A stretch of DNA of 64,000 nt from Flavobacteriales bacterium (GCA_030149285.1 JASBRU010000002.1:124001-188000), one strand, 5' to 3'; shown: positions 48,878 through 60,498, counted from the stretch's first letter. The notes: generated by a model not told the origin, from the sequence alone. Translations and numbers: made by a program.

Positions 48878-50167
48878 TTACAAACCAAAAGCTTCTTTTA
48901 CTTTATCTACGTAGTCTAGTTTTTCCCATGGGAAAAGCTCTACGTCTAGTGTTTTTAATTCACCACTAGGTGATTTGAATGTTTTGCTTACCACACGGTT
49001 AGAGCGTCCCATATGTCCGTAGGCAGCAGTTTCTTGGTAAATAGGGTTGCGTAGCTTTAAACGCTGTTCTATCATACCCGGGCGCATATCAAAAATGCCT
49101 TCTACTTTTTTGGCAATTTCACCATCGTTCATGTCTACATTGGCACTACCGTAAGTATCCACAAAAATACCCATTGGTTCTACTACACCAATTGCATAAG
49201 ATACTTGTACCAATACTTGGTCTGCCACACCTGCAGCTACTAAGTTTTTAGCAATATGGCGTGTAGCATAAGCCGCAGAGCGGTCTACTTTACTAGGGTC
49301 TTTACCCGAGAAAGCACCACCACCATGAGCACCTTTGCCACCGTAGGTATCTACAATAATTTTACGACCCGTTAAGCCTGTATCACCATGAGGACCACCA
49401 ATAACAAACTTACCAGTAGGGTTGATGTGGTACTTAATTTTATCTGTAAATAATTGCTGAATATGGGCTGGTAATTTTGCTACCATTCTTGGGATAACAT
49501 TGTTTACCAAGTCAGTTTTAATCTTAGCCAACATCTCTGTTTCAGCAGCCTCAATATCAGCTTTGCTATCAGATTTTGGTGTTACAAAAGAATCATGTTG
49601 AGTAGAAACCACAATAGAGTCTATACGAATAGGATTGTGATTATCATCATACTCAATCGTTACCTGAGATTTAGCATCTGGGCGTAAATATTTGATATCC
49701 GTCATTTCACGGCGAACATCAGCCAATTCGCGCAATATTTTATGAGATAGGTCTAATGCCAACGGCATATAGTTATCCGTTTCTTTAGATGCATAGCCAA
49801 ACATCATGCCTTGGTCGCCTGCACCTTGGTCTTCCGGGTTTCCTCTGTCAACACCACGGTTGATGTCGTCAGATTGCTCATGTATAGCAGAGAATACACC
49901 GCAAGAATTACCATCAAATTGATATTCACTTTTGGTGTAGCCAATTTTATTAATCACATCTCTGGTAATTTGCTGAACATCCAAATAGGTATTTGATTTT
50001 ACTTCTCCGGCCAATACTACTTGTCCTGTGGTAACCAGTGTTTCGCAAGCCACCTTAGAGTTAGGGTCAAAGGCTAAGAAGTTATCAATTAATGCGTCAG
50101 AAATTTGGTCGGCAATTTTATCGGGATGTCCTTCAGAAACAGATTCTGATGTAAATAAATAGGGCAT
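48878..50167 (-). CDS. metK: S-adenosylmethionine synthetase
   Basis: [52 protein letters not shown]. Confidence 0.98.
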   Translation of the reverse strand: MPYLFTSESVSEGHPDKIADQISDALIDNFLAFDPNSKVACETLVTTGQVVLAGEVKSNTYLDVQQITRDVINKIGYTKSEYQFDGNSCGVFSAIHEQSDDINRGVDRGNPEDQGAGDQGMMFGYASKETDNYMPLALDLSHKILRELADVRREMTDIKYLRPDAKSQVTIEYDDNHNPIRIDSIVVSTQHDSFVTPKSDSKADIEAAETEMLAKIKTDLVNNVIPRMVAKLPAHIQQLFTDKIKYHINPTGKFVIGGPHGDTGLTGRKIIVDTYGGKGAHGGGAFSGKDPSKVDRSAAYATRHIAKNLVAAGVADQVLVQVSYAIGVVEPMGIFVDTYGSANVDMNDGEIAKKVEGIFDMRPGMIEQRLKLRNPIYQETAAYGHMGRSNRVVSKTFKSPSGELKTLDVELFPWEKLDYVDKVKEAFGL

Positions 50168-50200
50168 ATGGTTCTATGAGTTATGTCAAACAATAATTAA

Positions 50201-50241
50201 AAATCGGCGCTTAAAAATATCATTTTATCTACAGCCGATTT
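50201..50241 (-). terminator. Long-loop inverted repeat between gldA and metK (terminator or 5'-leader hairpin)
   Basis: AAATCGGC ... GCCGATTTTT on minus strand, 8-bp stem, 25-nt loop. Confidence 0.4.
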
Positions 50242-50282
50242 CTGTATACAAAACGTAGACGAATGCGAATATAAAAAATTAA

Positions 50283-51188
50283 TTATTGGTTTTGAGTAAG
50301 CTGCTGAAATACGTTTTCTAAACTTTGAGTCTCTTGTTTAACCTGTAAAATGGTACGGCTTTTACTTACAGCAAAGTTAAATATCTCCGGGCGTAAATCT
50401 TTTTTACTACTGCTTTCTACCTTCCAAATGTTGCCTTTTATATTCTCAGCAGCTATAACGCCTTTTATACGTTTTAGTTCTGCCAGTACAACTTCTCCGT
50501 CAAACTCCACAGTAACAATTTGCTTAGTGCCAGATAGTTGTTGTATCTCTTCGGTAGGCTTATCCGCTACAATTTTTCCCTTATTGATGATAATTACTCT
50601 ATCACATATAGCTTCTACCTCCTGCATAATATGTGTAGAAAGCATAACGGTTTTTTCTTTCCCAATTTCTTTTATTAAGCCACGTATTTCTGTTAGTTGA
50701 TTAGGGTCTAAACCGGTTGTAGGCTCATCCAGTATCAATACTTTTGGGTCGTGTATTAAAGCTTGTGCCAATCCCACACGTTGGCGATACCCCTTAGATA
50801 ATGCTCCAATTTTTTTATGACTTTCAGATGTTAGCCCTGTCATTTTTATCATTTCAGGCACTCGCTTTTTAGAGGTTTTTTGTAGCCCTGCCATAAACTC
50901 TAAGTATTCCTTTACATACATGTCTAGGTACAAAGGGTTATGCTCGGGTAGGTAACCTACATTTTTGCGTACATCAATAGGGTTTTCGTTTACATCAAAA
51001 TTGCAAACAGAAACAGAACCTTCATTTTGTGGAATAAAACAAGTGATAATTTTCATCATTGTAGATTTTCCGGCACCGTTTGGTCCTAAAAAACCTACTA
51101 CTTCACCTGCAGGTATACTAAAAGAAACATTGTCTAAGGCTTTTTGTGAGCCATAGCGTTTCGTTACATTTTTTACATCAATCGACAT
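50283..51188 (-). CDS. gldA: Gliding motility-associated ABC transporter ATP-binding subunit GldA
   Basis: Walker A GPNGAGKST, LSKGYRQRVGLAQALIHDPKVLILDEPTTGLDPNQ; start at MSIDVKNVTKRYG. Confidence 0.85.
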   Translation of the reverse strand: MSIDVKNVTKRYGSQKALDNVSFSIPAGEVVGFLGPNGAGKSTMMKIITCFIPQNEGSVSVCNFDVNENPIDVRKNVGYLPEHNPLYLDMYVKEYLEFMAGLQKTSKKRVPEMIKMTGLTSESHKKIGALSKGYRQRVGLAQALIHDPKVLILDEPTTGLDPNQLTEIRGLIKEIGKEKTVMLSTHIMQEVEAICDRVIIINKGKIVADKPTEEIQQLSGTKQIVTVEFDGEVVLAELKRIKGVIAAENIKGNIWKVESSSKKDLRPEIFNFAVSKSRTILQVKQETQSLENVFQQLTQNQ

Positions 51189-51250
51189 GGTTTCATCTAT
51201 TTGTAGCGAAGTTAATAAATCATTAGTATACAACGTTTGGCTACGATTGT

Positions 51251-51258
51251 TATTTTTG
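51251..51258 (+). promoter_or_regulatory. -7 element of rsgA (TATTTTTG)
   Basis: TAnnTTTG only 4 bp before the rsgA ATG. Confidence 0.45.
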
Positions 51259-51262
51259 CTCT

Positions 51263-52207
51263 ATGCAAGGAACATTATTAAAATCCACAGGCAGTTGGTA
51301 TATCGTTAGATTAGACGATGGAAAGTTGATGGAATGCCGCATTCGTGGTAAGTTCCGTACCAAAGGCATTAAGAGTACTAACCCGGTTGCTGTAGGCGAT
51401 AGAGTAGAAGTGCTGCAAGAAGAAAACGAAGAAACAGGCATTATTACCGCTATAGAAGAGCGCAAAAACTACATTATTCGTAAATCTGTAAACTTATCTA
51501 AGCAAACGCATATCATAGCCGCTAATATAGATCAGGCATTATTGATGGTTACTGTAGCGCACCCCAAAACCTTTACGGGTTTTATAGATCGGTTTTTGGT
51601 AACTGCCGAAGCTTACTCAATACCAGTAGTGCTTATCTTTAATAAGATTGACCTTTTTACAGATGATGAATTAGGAGAGTTGGCTCTGCTGTTAGATACC
51701 TATGAGCGTATTGGCTACAAATGCATAGATATATCTGTAAACACGGGTTATCATTTAGAGGAGGTAAAAGCCTTAATGAAAGATAAAGTTTCTATGATTT
51801 CGGGGAATTCGGGAGTTGGAAAGTCATCTTTGATTAATAAAATTGATAATCAACTGGATTTGAAAACAAATACCGTTTCAGAGTCCAACAGAAGCGGACA
51901 ACATACAACCACTTTTGCCGAAATGCACGAATTACAAATGGGTGGTTTTATTATAGATACACCGGGTATTAAAGGTTTTGGATTGGTAGATATGGAGCCT
52001 GAAGAAATTGGCGACTATTTCCCGGAGATATTTGCTTTGAAAGCAGAATGTAAGTTTCATAACTGCAAACATACAGATGAACCTCAATGTGCTGTAAAAG
52101 CAGCCGTTGAAGATGGTGAAATAGCTTGGAGTAGATATGAGAGTTATGTGAAGTTTTTGGCAGGAGATGATGAGACGTCTTTCCGTAAAGATACATATGC
52201 CGAATGA
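51263..52207 (+). CDS. rsgA: Ribosome small subunit-dependent GTPase A
   Basis: Circularly permuted GTPase: [33 protein letters not shown], Zn motif CKFHNCKHTDEPQCAVKAA. Confidence 0.97.
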   Translation: MQGTLLKSTGSWYIVRLDDGKLMECRIRGKFRTKGIKSTNPVAVGDRVEVLQEENEETGIITAIEERKNYIIRKSVNLSKQTHIIAANIDQALLMVTVAHPKTFTGFIDRFLVTAEAYSIPVVLIFNKIDLFTDDELGELALLLDTYERIGYKCIDISVNTGYHLEEVKALMKDKVSMISGNSGVGKSSLINKIDNQLDLKTNTVSESNRSGQHTTTFAEMHELQMGGFIIDTPGIKGFGLVDMEPEEIGDYFPEIFALKAECKFHNCKHTDEPQCAVKAAVEDGEIAWSRYESYVKFLAGDDETSFRKDTYAE

Positions 52208-52656
52208 GAGCAGTTATACAACGTGTAAGTGAAGCGTCAGTAACCATTGATGGTGCTGTGAAAAGCCAAATAGGCAAGGGTTATTTAGTATTACTAGGCA
52301 TAGAAGAAGCAGATACCCAAGAAGATATTAATTGGTTGGCTGCCAAAATAGTGGCCTTACGCATTTTTGGCGATGAAGAAGGTTTGATGAATTTATCGGT
52401 AAAGGATGTAGATGGTGATGTGATTGTAGTAAGCCAATTTACCCTGCATGCCAAAGTAAAAAAGGGAACAAGACCTTCTTTTATTAGAGCGGCTAAACCA
52501 GATGTTGCCATACCCATGTATGAGCAATTTGTAAAGGCATTAGAAAACGAATTAGGTAAGAAAGTACAAACTGGTGAGTTTGGTGCAGATATGAAAGTAG
52601 CTTTGGTAAATGACGGACCTGTAACCATAACAATAGACACAAAAAACAAAGAATAA
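52204..52656 (+). CDS. dtd: D-aminoacyl-tRNA deacylase
   Basis: MRAVIQRVSEASVTIDG, VVSQFTLHAKVKKGTRPSF, TGEFGADMKVALVNDGPVTI. Confidence 0.97.
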   Translation: MRAVIQRVSEASVTIDGAVKSQIGKGYLVLLGIEEADTQEDINWLAAKIVALRIFGDEEGLMNLSVKDVDGDVIVVSQFTLHAKVKKGTRPSFIRAAKPDVAIPMYEQFVKALENELGKKVQTGEFGADMKVALVNDGPVTITIDTKNKE

Positions 52657-52982
52657 TGGATATACAAAATGCACAAGCTGTTGTAGACCAATGGATAAAA
52701 GAACATGGCGTACGCTACTTTAATGAGCTGACCAATATGGCACAACTAACAGAAGAAGTAGGCGAGGTAGCCCGCATTATAGCTCGCAGGTATGGTGAGC
52801 AATCTGAAAAGGAAAGTGATAAGGGTAAAGACCTTGGGGAAGAGTTGGCAGATGTACTTTTTGTACTGTTATGCCTTGCCAACCAAACCGGTGTAGACTT
52901 ACAAGAAAGCTTTGATAAGCGTATGGATAAAAAAGCCAAACGCGACCATGACCGCCACCACAATAATGAGAAGTTGAAGTGA
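52656..52982 (+). CDS. MazG-like nucleotide pyrophosphohydrolase
   Basis: MAQLTEEVGEVARIIARRYGEQ...LGEELADVLFVLLCLANQTGVDL. Confidence 0.92.
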   Translation: MDIQNAQAVVDQWIKEHGVRYFNELTNMAQLTEEVGEVARIIARRYGEQSEKESDKGKDLGEELADVLFVLLCLANQTGVDLQESFDKRMDKKAKRDHDRHHNNEKLK

Positions 52983-52995
52983 TTAATTGATTATG

Positions 52996-53325
52996 TTAAT
53001 CGTTAGAAGCTAAGAATTCATCAATAATATCTTTTCTTACACTTAAATCACCATTAATGTCTTTATTCAAAATATCTATTCTACAATTAGAATAATGTTT
53101 AGAAACAAAATCTACTTCATAAATTTTAGTATGTCCTTTTTCAACTATTATTTTTGACCATTCTTTCTTAATTTCAGAAGTATAATAAATTACTGTGTCC
53201 TCTAGCCCAAGTTTTCTTAGCTCTTTTTTTACTGAGTCATACTTAGTCTTTTGAAAAGGTTGAGCTAATTCTTCATCCGTAAATAAGTCCAGTACTTTAG
53301 GCAAAAGGTCTTTTAGATTCATCAT
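52996..53325 (-). CDS. Hypothetical protein
   Basis: Start moved to MMNLKDLL at 53325 to avoid overlapping the upstream lipoprotein ORF. Confidence 0.55.
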   Translation of the reverse strand: MMNLKDLLPKVLDLFTDEELAQPFQKTKYDSVKKELRKLGLEDTVIYYTSEIKKEWSKIIVEKGHTKIYEVDFVSKHYSNCRIDILNKDINGDLSVRKDIIDEFLASND

Positions 53326-53332
53326 ATAAATT

Positions 53333-53527
53333 TTAATTACATATCCAATAATCAACTCCTCCATGGCTAGAGCATGCGCCTGACCCAGTTGCATTACTCA
53401 TTGTTCCGTCATTACATTTAGCTCCAGTGATATTTGGACTGCCAGCTTCGCATCTTTCTTCATCTTCTTCACAACTAATAAATAATAAGCTGCTACTTAA
53501 AATGAGAAATAATATTGCTTTTTTCAT
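53333..53527 (-). CDS. Small Cys-rich lipoprotein, DUF3761-like
   Basis: Lipobox SCEED; GAKCNDGTMSNATGSGACSSHGGVDYWIC resembles the DUF3761 pattern. Confidence 0.6.
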   Translation of the reverse strand: MKKAILFLILSSSLLFISCEEDEERCEAGSPNITGAKCNDGTMSNATGSGACSSHGGVDYWICN

Positions 53528-53699
53528 AATAGTTGTTTTGTGAAATATAGTTCAAAAAATCATATAGGTGTTTTTACTTGCTTGTGTTTGTAAGAAAAGT
53601 CTTTCAAGTAATACAACATTTAGTTTATTTCTCCGTCTTTACAACCTAGCACCCAAAATATCAAATCAGATATTTTAATAATTTAAACCAAAAACAAAA

Positions 53700-54773
53700 A
53701 TGAATTTCAAATTCAGATTAGCACTGGCCCTAGTGGTAGGTGTGCTATTAGGTGCTAATGCCCAAAACTACAATTGGGAAAAACTAAACACGGAGCCTTA
53801 CAGAGGCAAACAAGACGACATTACTTTTATTGATGAACAAAACGGCTGGTATGTAAATGGCTACGGAAACATTTATCATACAACCGATGGTGGTACTACT
53901 TGGGAAAAACAATTAGAACAAAAAGGTACTTTTTTTAGAACCATTGCCTTTATAGATGAGAACGTAGGCTTTGCAGGTACGGTAGGCACCGATTATTTCC
54001 CCAATGTTACAGATACTATCCCTTTATACGGCACAAAAGATGGCGGCAAAACTTGGAAGCCAGTAGAGTACCAAGGTCCTTATGTAAAGGGCTTATGCGC
54101 TATAGATGTGGTAAAAGAGCAATACATCAATCATGGAGAGATTGACTATAAATACCATATTTATGCCGTAGGCAGGGTAGGTAGTCCGGCTAATATAATG
54201 GTCTCGCATGATGGTGGCGAAACATGGAAATCATCTAGCATGAATGAAGATTGTAAGATGTTGTTTGACATTAAAATGTTTGATAAAAATACAGGCTATG
54301 TATGTGCAGCAAGCAGTGCAGATGTAACCACCTCTAATGCATTAGTATTAAAAACTACCAATGGGGGCAAAACATGGAAAAAGGTATACCAATCTACTCG
54401 CCCTTTTGAGAATACTTGGAAAATGTCTTTTCCAACAGAAAAGGTGGGCTATGTAACTATACAATCTTATAATCCTAACCCAGCAATAAATCAGCAACGA
54501 GTTGCTAAAACAACGGATGGCGGTAAAACTTGGCAAGAATTAGACTTGGTAAAAGATGCCCGAGGAAGAGAGTTTGGGGTTGGTTTTATAGATGAAAACA
54601 CAGGTTATGTGGGCACCATGAGTAGTGGTTATAAAACCACTGATGGGGGCAAAACTTGGGAAAAAGTAGACCTAGGGATGGCCTGTAATAAGATAAGAAT
54701 ATACAAAACCCCTGAAGGTAAGTTATACGGCTACGCCATAGGCGTAAATGTATTTAAGCTAAATATTGACTAA
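53700..54773 (+). CDS. BNR/YCF48-like beta-propeller exported protein
   Basis: Repeated TTDGGTTWEK / DGGKTWK motifs; signal peptide. Confidence 0.85.
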   Translation: MNFKFRLALALVVGVLLGANAQNYNWEKLNTEPYRGKQDDITFIDEQNGWYVNGYGNIYHTTDGGTTWEKQLEQKGTFFRTIAFIDENVGFAGTVGTDYFPNVTDTIPLYGTKDGGKTWKPVEYQGPYVKGLCAIDVVKEQYINHGEIDYKYHIYAVGRVGSPANIMVSHDGGETWKSSSMNEDCKMLFDIKMFDKNTGYVCAASSADVTTSNALVLKTTNGGKTWKKVYQSTRPFENTWKMSFPTEKVGYVTIQSYNPNPAINQQRVAKTTDGGKTWQELDLVKDARGREFGVGFIDENTGYVGTMSSGYKTTDGGKTWEKVDLGMACNKIRIYKTPEGKLYGYAIGVNVFKLNID

Positions 54774-54792
54774 AATAGATAGGACAATCAAT

Positions 54793-54820
54793 AAAAAAGG
54801 AGGCAATTGCCTCCTTTTTT
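54793..54820. terminator. Perfectly palindromic bidirectional terminator
   Basis: AAAAAAGGAGGCAATTGCCTCCTTTTTT. Confidence 0.9.
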
Positions 54821-55386
54821 TAGTTTAGATAACTGTCAATCAGTTCGTGTACTTTTTCGCTATTCCAGTTGGTAGCACCTGTTTCGCTTACCAATATTTC
54901 ACCATTTGGTGAGATAATATGAGTAGCAGGTATGTTTTGTGAGAATAATGGTGTAGGTAAAGCTCTTACATAGCTATATGATGGAAAGGTATAGTTGTGT
55001 TTTTGTAAAAAAGCAGTTGTTTTATCTGGGTGTTCGCCACTTAAAAAAATAAAAACTACTTGCTCATTATCCTTGTAACTATCATATAGTTTTTGGATGC
55101 TAGGCATCTCTGCTACACAAGGTGGACACCATGTAGCCCATTGGTTAATAAAAACTACTTTGCCTTTAGTATCGCTAAAGCTATGTCGAGTGCCGTCAGC
55201 TTCGCTGTAAGACCATTTGTAGTTCAGTTCGGTTAGTTTATCTGCTTCCTCAACTTTTTCAATATCAGGAGCCCCCATCGTTAATTTATTGATGGCAATT
55301 TTTAGTTGTTTACCCAATGGGGTAAAAAGGAGCACTACTAACAGTGCTCCGAATAGGATATTAGAAATTAACCTTCTTTTATTCAT
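54820..55386 (-). CDS. TlpA-family thioredoxin-like protein
   Basis: GKVVFINQWATWCPPCVAEMPSIQKLY. Confidence 0.93.
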   Translation of the reverse strand: MNKRRLISNILFGALLVVLLFTPLGKQLKIAINKLTMGAPDIEKVEEADKLTELNYKWSYSEADGTRHSFSDTKGKVVFINQWATWCPPCVAEMPSIQKLYDSYKDNEQVVFIFLSGEHPDKTTAFLQKHNYTFPSYSYVRALPTPLFSQNIPATHIISPNGEILVSETGATNWNSEKVHELIDSYLN

Positions 55387-55398
55387 TTGTATAGTTTC

Positions 55399-57351
55399 TT
55401 AATGATCTATAGACCATCTAAAACCGGCTTTAATCCATCTACCCGGTTGGTTGATGTTGCCAATATCTACATAGTCTTCATCTAGTATATTAGATGCTTC
55501 TACAAAGATAGTGTAATTCTCTCCCATCCAAAATAGGCGGGCATCTAACAACCAAAAAGTAGGGTATTCTACTTCGCCTGTAAATGCATTTGTGTTTGTA
55601 TCATAGAAATTGTAACCACCTTCACGGTTTTGTAAAGATGCTCTCCAGCTCATGTTTAAGCCTTTGTATATTTTATGATCTAGGCTAATGCCAAATTTAT
55701 GACGTAAGAAGTCTAATGCATAAGTAGATTCAAAACCATTACTAGCTGTATCAGCATCCATAAATGTATAGTTAAAGCCTAAGCGGGTAATAAAACCGGT
55801 TGCATCTAACAACACCTTCTTATTTATGTTTATAGCTACTTCAACACCGGTATAGTTGGCTTCTGTTAAGTTCTGAGCTCTAAATGGGTCGCTAGTAGGT
55901 TGGTTGTTAAAACGAATAAAGTCGATTAAGTTTTTACCTCTCCTGTGAAATACAGATCCTGTAGCCTGAAACATTGGAGTATAAATTTTTGTACCCAATT
56001 CATAGGTTTCTGCTTCTTCCGGTTTTAAATCTAGTTTACCAACACTGGTAGGTGTTGCAATATAAATTTCTGTAAAAGAAGGGAAACGAAATGCACGGTT
56101 TACCGAAGAGTAAAGTCTTACTTCATCTGTAATAGCAACACTTACATCTATACCGGGAAAAAACTGTGTGCCAAATGCTGAGTTGTGATTGGCCATTACA
56201 CCACCCGATACTAGCAGTCTTTTATAAGTAAAATTATGTTCTGCGTATAGGCTAATGTTTTCTCTGCTATCACCTTTTGCATATACAGCATTTTCGCCTT
56301 TAACATCTATAGGAGAGTCTAAGTCTTTACCTAAGTTGGTACTGATGATTTCTTCTCTACGGAATTCAGCACCTACAGAAGTAGTACCAAATTTATGAGT
56401 GTATACAGCATTTAACTCTCCACCATAAGCATCAGTCTCATGAAAATTATGACTTGTATACCAAGAGGGTGCGTTATCAAAATGTCTGAATAGCTCAAAC
56501 CTATCATTGTGTCTTCTCCAATATACACGGCGGGTGATTTTTAACTTATCTCCGCTTGTAGCTGTAATGGATGCAAAACGAGTTCTGGTCTCCTCGTACT
56601 GATCTGGGTATACAGATGTATAGTAGCTGTTTGCTCCAAATCTTTTATCTGTTTGTCCTGCATTTATACTAAAGTCAAATTTACCTGCTTTAAAATCGGT
56701 TTGGATAAAGAAGTTACTGGTTCTAAAATCAGTATTCTCTATGTATCCGGCAGATTGCTGCTGCGATAGGCTAATTAGCGTAGAGCTTTTTCCGGTACTA
56801 AAACGTTCAGAAACACCTAAGCCGTATAACTCATTCTCACCTGCTAAACCAGATATGTTTAGCTGACTTTTACCCGAACTTTTGGTGATAATATTAATTG
56901 CTCCACTAAACGCATTAGGACCAAATACTCTGGATGCACTACCGTGTAATACTTCAATGCGCTCTATGTCTTTTAGTGCAACGGGTATATTCATATTATG
57001 ATGACCGGTTTGAGGGTCGGTAAGTTTTACACCATTTAATAAGATAAGGGTTTGCTCAAAGTTGCCGCCTCTAATACTTACATCAGCTTGTAGACCAACG
57101 CTTCCACGTTGTCTTACATCTACATTTAAGCTATACTCTAATAACTCTTGAACAGTTTGTACAGGAGCATCTTCTATCTCTTGTCTGTCTATTACTACTA
57201 CATTTCTAGATAGTTTTTTGAAAGTAGTTTGAGATCGGTTTGCACTTAATACAACACTATTCAACACATTGGTTGTGTCGGTTGTAGTTTCTTGTGCCAC
57301 CAAATTTTGCGCGCATAGGTATATACCCAAGCCAATAATCAGTTTTTTCAT
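55399..57351 (-). CDS. TonB-dependent outer-membrane receptor (BtuB/CirA-like)
   Basis: Plug VQELLEYSLNVDVRQRGSVGLQADVSIRGGNFEQTLILLNGVKLTDPQTGHH; start at MKKLIIGLG because the listed 57399 start overlaps the atpC terminator. Confidence 0.92.
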   Translation of the reverse strand: MKKLIIGLGIYLCAQNLVAQETTTDTTNVLNSVVLSANRSQTTFKKLSRNVVVIDRQEIEDAPVQTVQELLEYSLNVDVRQRGSVGLQADVSIRGGNFEQTLILLNGVKLTDPQTGHHNMNIPVALKDIERIEVLHGSASRVFGPNAFSGAINIITKSSGKSQLNISGLAGENELYGLGVSERFSTGKSSTLISLSQQQSAGYIENTDFRTSNFFIQTDFKAGKFDFSINAGQTDKRFGANSYYTSVYPDQYEETRTRFASITATSGDKLKITRRVYWRRHNDRFELFRHFDNAPSWYTSHNFHETDAYGGELNAVYTHKFGTTSVGAEFRREEIISTNLGKDLDSPIDVKGENAVYAKGDSRENISLYAEHNFTYKRLLVSGGVMANHNSAFGTQFFPGIDVSVAITDEVRLYSSVNRAFRFPSFTEIYIATPTSVGKLDLKPEEAETYELGTKIYTPMFQATGSVFHRRGKNLIDFIRFNNQPTSDPFRAQNLTEANYTGVEVAININKKVLLDATGFITRLGFNYTFMDADTASNGFESTYALDFLRHKFGISLDHKIYKGLNMSWRASLQNREGGYNFYDTNTNAFTGEVEYPTFWLLDARLFWMGENYTIFVEASNILDEDYVDIGNINQPGRWIKAGFRWSIDH

Positions 57352-57380
57352 GATATTAATTATTGATTTAGCTTCAAGAA

Positions 57381-57406
57381 AAAGGGCATACTTTCGCATG
57401 CCCTTT
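57381..57406 (-). terminator. atpC terminator
   Basis: AAAGGGCAT...ATGCCCTTT hairpin followed by T-rich tract on minus strand. Confidence 0.8.
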
Positions 57407-57427
57407 CAATAAAATTGTTGGAAAAAT

Positions 57428-57664
57428 TTAGTCCGCTAGAACAATTACTTTATTGTTTAGCATCTCTATCACACCACCTTTAATGTCAAATAGGTGTGTT
57501 TCATTATTTGCATCTTCAATTTTCACACGTCCTTCTGCTAATGAAGAGATAATAGGAGCGTGATTATTTAATAACTGAAATAAACCATCTTTACCAGGTA
57601 GTTGAACAGACTTCACATCTCCGGCAAAAATTGTTGTATCAGGTGTTATAATTTCTAGTTGCAT
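57428..57664 (-). CDS. atpC: F0F1 ATP synthase subunit epsilon
   Basis: MQLEIITPDTTIFAGDVKSVQLPGKDGLFQLLNNHAPIISSL. Confidence 0.96.
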   Translation of the reverse strand: MQLEIITPDTTIFAGDVKSVQLPGKDGLFQLLNNHAPIISSLAEGRVKIEDANNETHLFDIKGGVIEMLNNKVIVLAD

Positions 57665-57674
57665 AGTAGTAAAA

Positions 57675-59216
<1,542 letters not shown>

Positions 59217-59238
59217 TTAAGCCCTCTCAATTTGCGGG

Positions 59239-59271
59239 CAAAAATACTGTTTTTAATTAAATCTACACAAA
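59239..59271 (-). promoter_or_regulatory. atpDC promoter TTTG-N21-TATTTTTG
   Basis: Minus-strand -33/-7 pair 55 bp upstream of atpD start. Confidence 0.65.
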
Positions 59272-59336
59272 AGCTTATCTAATTTTTATTTTTCTAATTT
59301 TGAACATCTTTTTAACAGAAAAAAAACGCACCTCTA

Positions 59337-60266
59337 TTGAGAGTATATAATAGCATTGATGAATTTGAGCCTATCCAAGGCGCAGTAGTAACTACAGGCA
59401 CTTTTGATGGTGTGCATATTGGGCATAATACCATTATAAATAGACTGAAAGAAGTTGCAAGAAGAATAAATGGTGAGACTGTGTTGCTTACTTTTTTTCC
59501 GCACCCAAGAAAAGTGCTTCAGCCAAATATGGATTTGTATTTGCTAAATACGCAAGAAGAAAAAATAAAATTACTGGAGGCAGCCGGAATAGACCATTTA
59601 ATTATTCATCCATTTACCATGGAGTTTTCTCGTTTAAAGTCTTTGGACTTTGTAAGGGATATTTTGGTGAATAAAATGGCAACAAAAAAACTGGTAATAG
59701 GTTATGATCATCATTTTGGAAGAAATAGACAGGGTTCATTTGATCACCTTAAGGAGTATGGGCCACTTTATGGCTTTGATGTAGAGGAGATTCCTGCAAA
59801 AGATATAGAGAATGTGGCTGTGAGTTCTACAAAAATACGATCAGCTTTGGCAGAAGGTGATGTAAATACTGCTAATACCTATTTAGGACATGAGTATACT
59901 TTGACAGGCGAAGTTGTAAAAGGAAACAAAATTGGTAATCAATTGGGTTTTCCTACAGCCAACATTCACATAAAAGAAGACTATAAGTTAATACCAGCTG
60001 ATGGTGCCTATGCTGCAAAAGCAATTATTAAAGGGGTAGAGCACTACGGAATGATGAATATAGGTATTCGCCCAACAGTAGACGGATCAAAGCGCGTAAT
60101 AGAAATACACTTATTTGATTTTAATGAGGTTGTTTATGGCGAAACAGTACAACTGAAGTTGGTTGAACACCTACGCCCGGAAAAGAAATTTGACTCTGTG
60201 GAGTTACTCAAAGAACAGCTTCAAAGAGATAACATAAACGCTAAGAATATTTTTGGGCTTTTATAG
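59337..60266 (+). CDS. ribF: Bifunctional riboflavin kinase/FAD synthetase
   Basis: TTGTFDGVHIGHNTII, VIGYDHHFGRNRQG, GNQLGFPTANI, GMMNIGIRPTVDG; TTG start. Confidence 0.95.
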   Translation: MRVYNSIDEFEPIQGAVVTTGTFDGVHIGHNTIINRLKEVARRINGETVLLTFFPHPRKVLQPNMDLYLLNTQEEKIKLLEAAGIDHLIIHPFTMEFSRLKSLDFVRDILVNKMATKKLVIGYDHHFGRNRQGSFDHLKEYGPLYGFDVEEIPAKDIENVAVSSTKIRSALAEGDVNTANTYLGHEYTLTGEVVKGNKIGNQLGFPTANIHIKEDYKLIPADGAYAAKAIIKGVEHYGMMNIGIRPTVDGSKRVIEIHLFDFNEVVYGETVQLKLVEHLRPEKKFDSVELLKEQLQRDNINAKNIFGLL

Positions 60267-60327
60267 CAAGTTTAGTTTTTCCTTTTTTGCAAAAAACGCA
60301 TCTGTTTTTTGTTAACCATTATGTTAG

Positions 60328-60342
60328 TTGCAATTATTGCAA
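60328..60342. promoter_or_regulatory. Palindrome TTGCAAT-T-ATTGCAA
   Basis: 15-bp perfect palindrome 157 bp upstream of ATG 60499. Confidence 0.45.
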
Positions 60343-60372
60343 AATATTATTATTCAGCACTTTAATTATTAG

Positions 60373-60390
60373 TATTATTTACGAATAATA
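60373..60390. promoter_or_regulatory. Palindrome TATTATT-TACG-AATAATA
   Basis: 18-bp inverted repeat 108 bp upstream of ATG 60499. Confidence 0.4.
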
Positions 60391-60498
60391 GTTTTTGAAT
60401 AATGGTTTTGTGCCATGTTTTAATGTCAAATGAAACCATTCTCTCCCTAATATTACAATGCCTTTACAGCAAATTTATTTACTGCAAAAAGTATTGTG

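Noticed and set aside
50168-50282. Known SAM riboswitch upstream of metK
   Set aside because: One simple long-loop stem only; no recognisable SAM-I/II/IV core. Kept only as a low-confidence hairpin.
53325-53394. N-terminal extension of ORF 52996..53394
   Set aside because: Would overlap the lipoprotein ORF 53333..53527; internal MMNLKDLL start fits better.
57351-57427. Cobalamin riboswitch upstream of the BtuB-like TonB receptor
   Set aside because: Only about 75 bp, occupied by the atpC terminator hairpin; too short and lacks a B12-box-like element.
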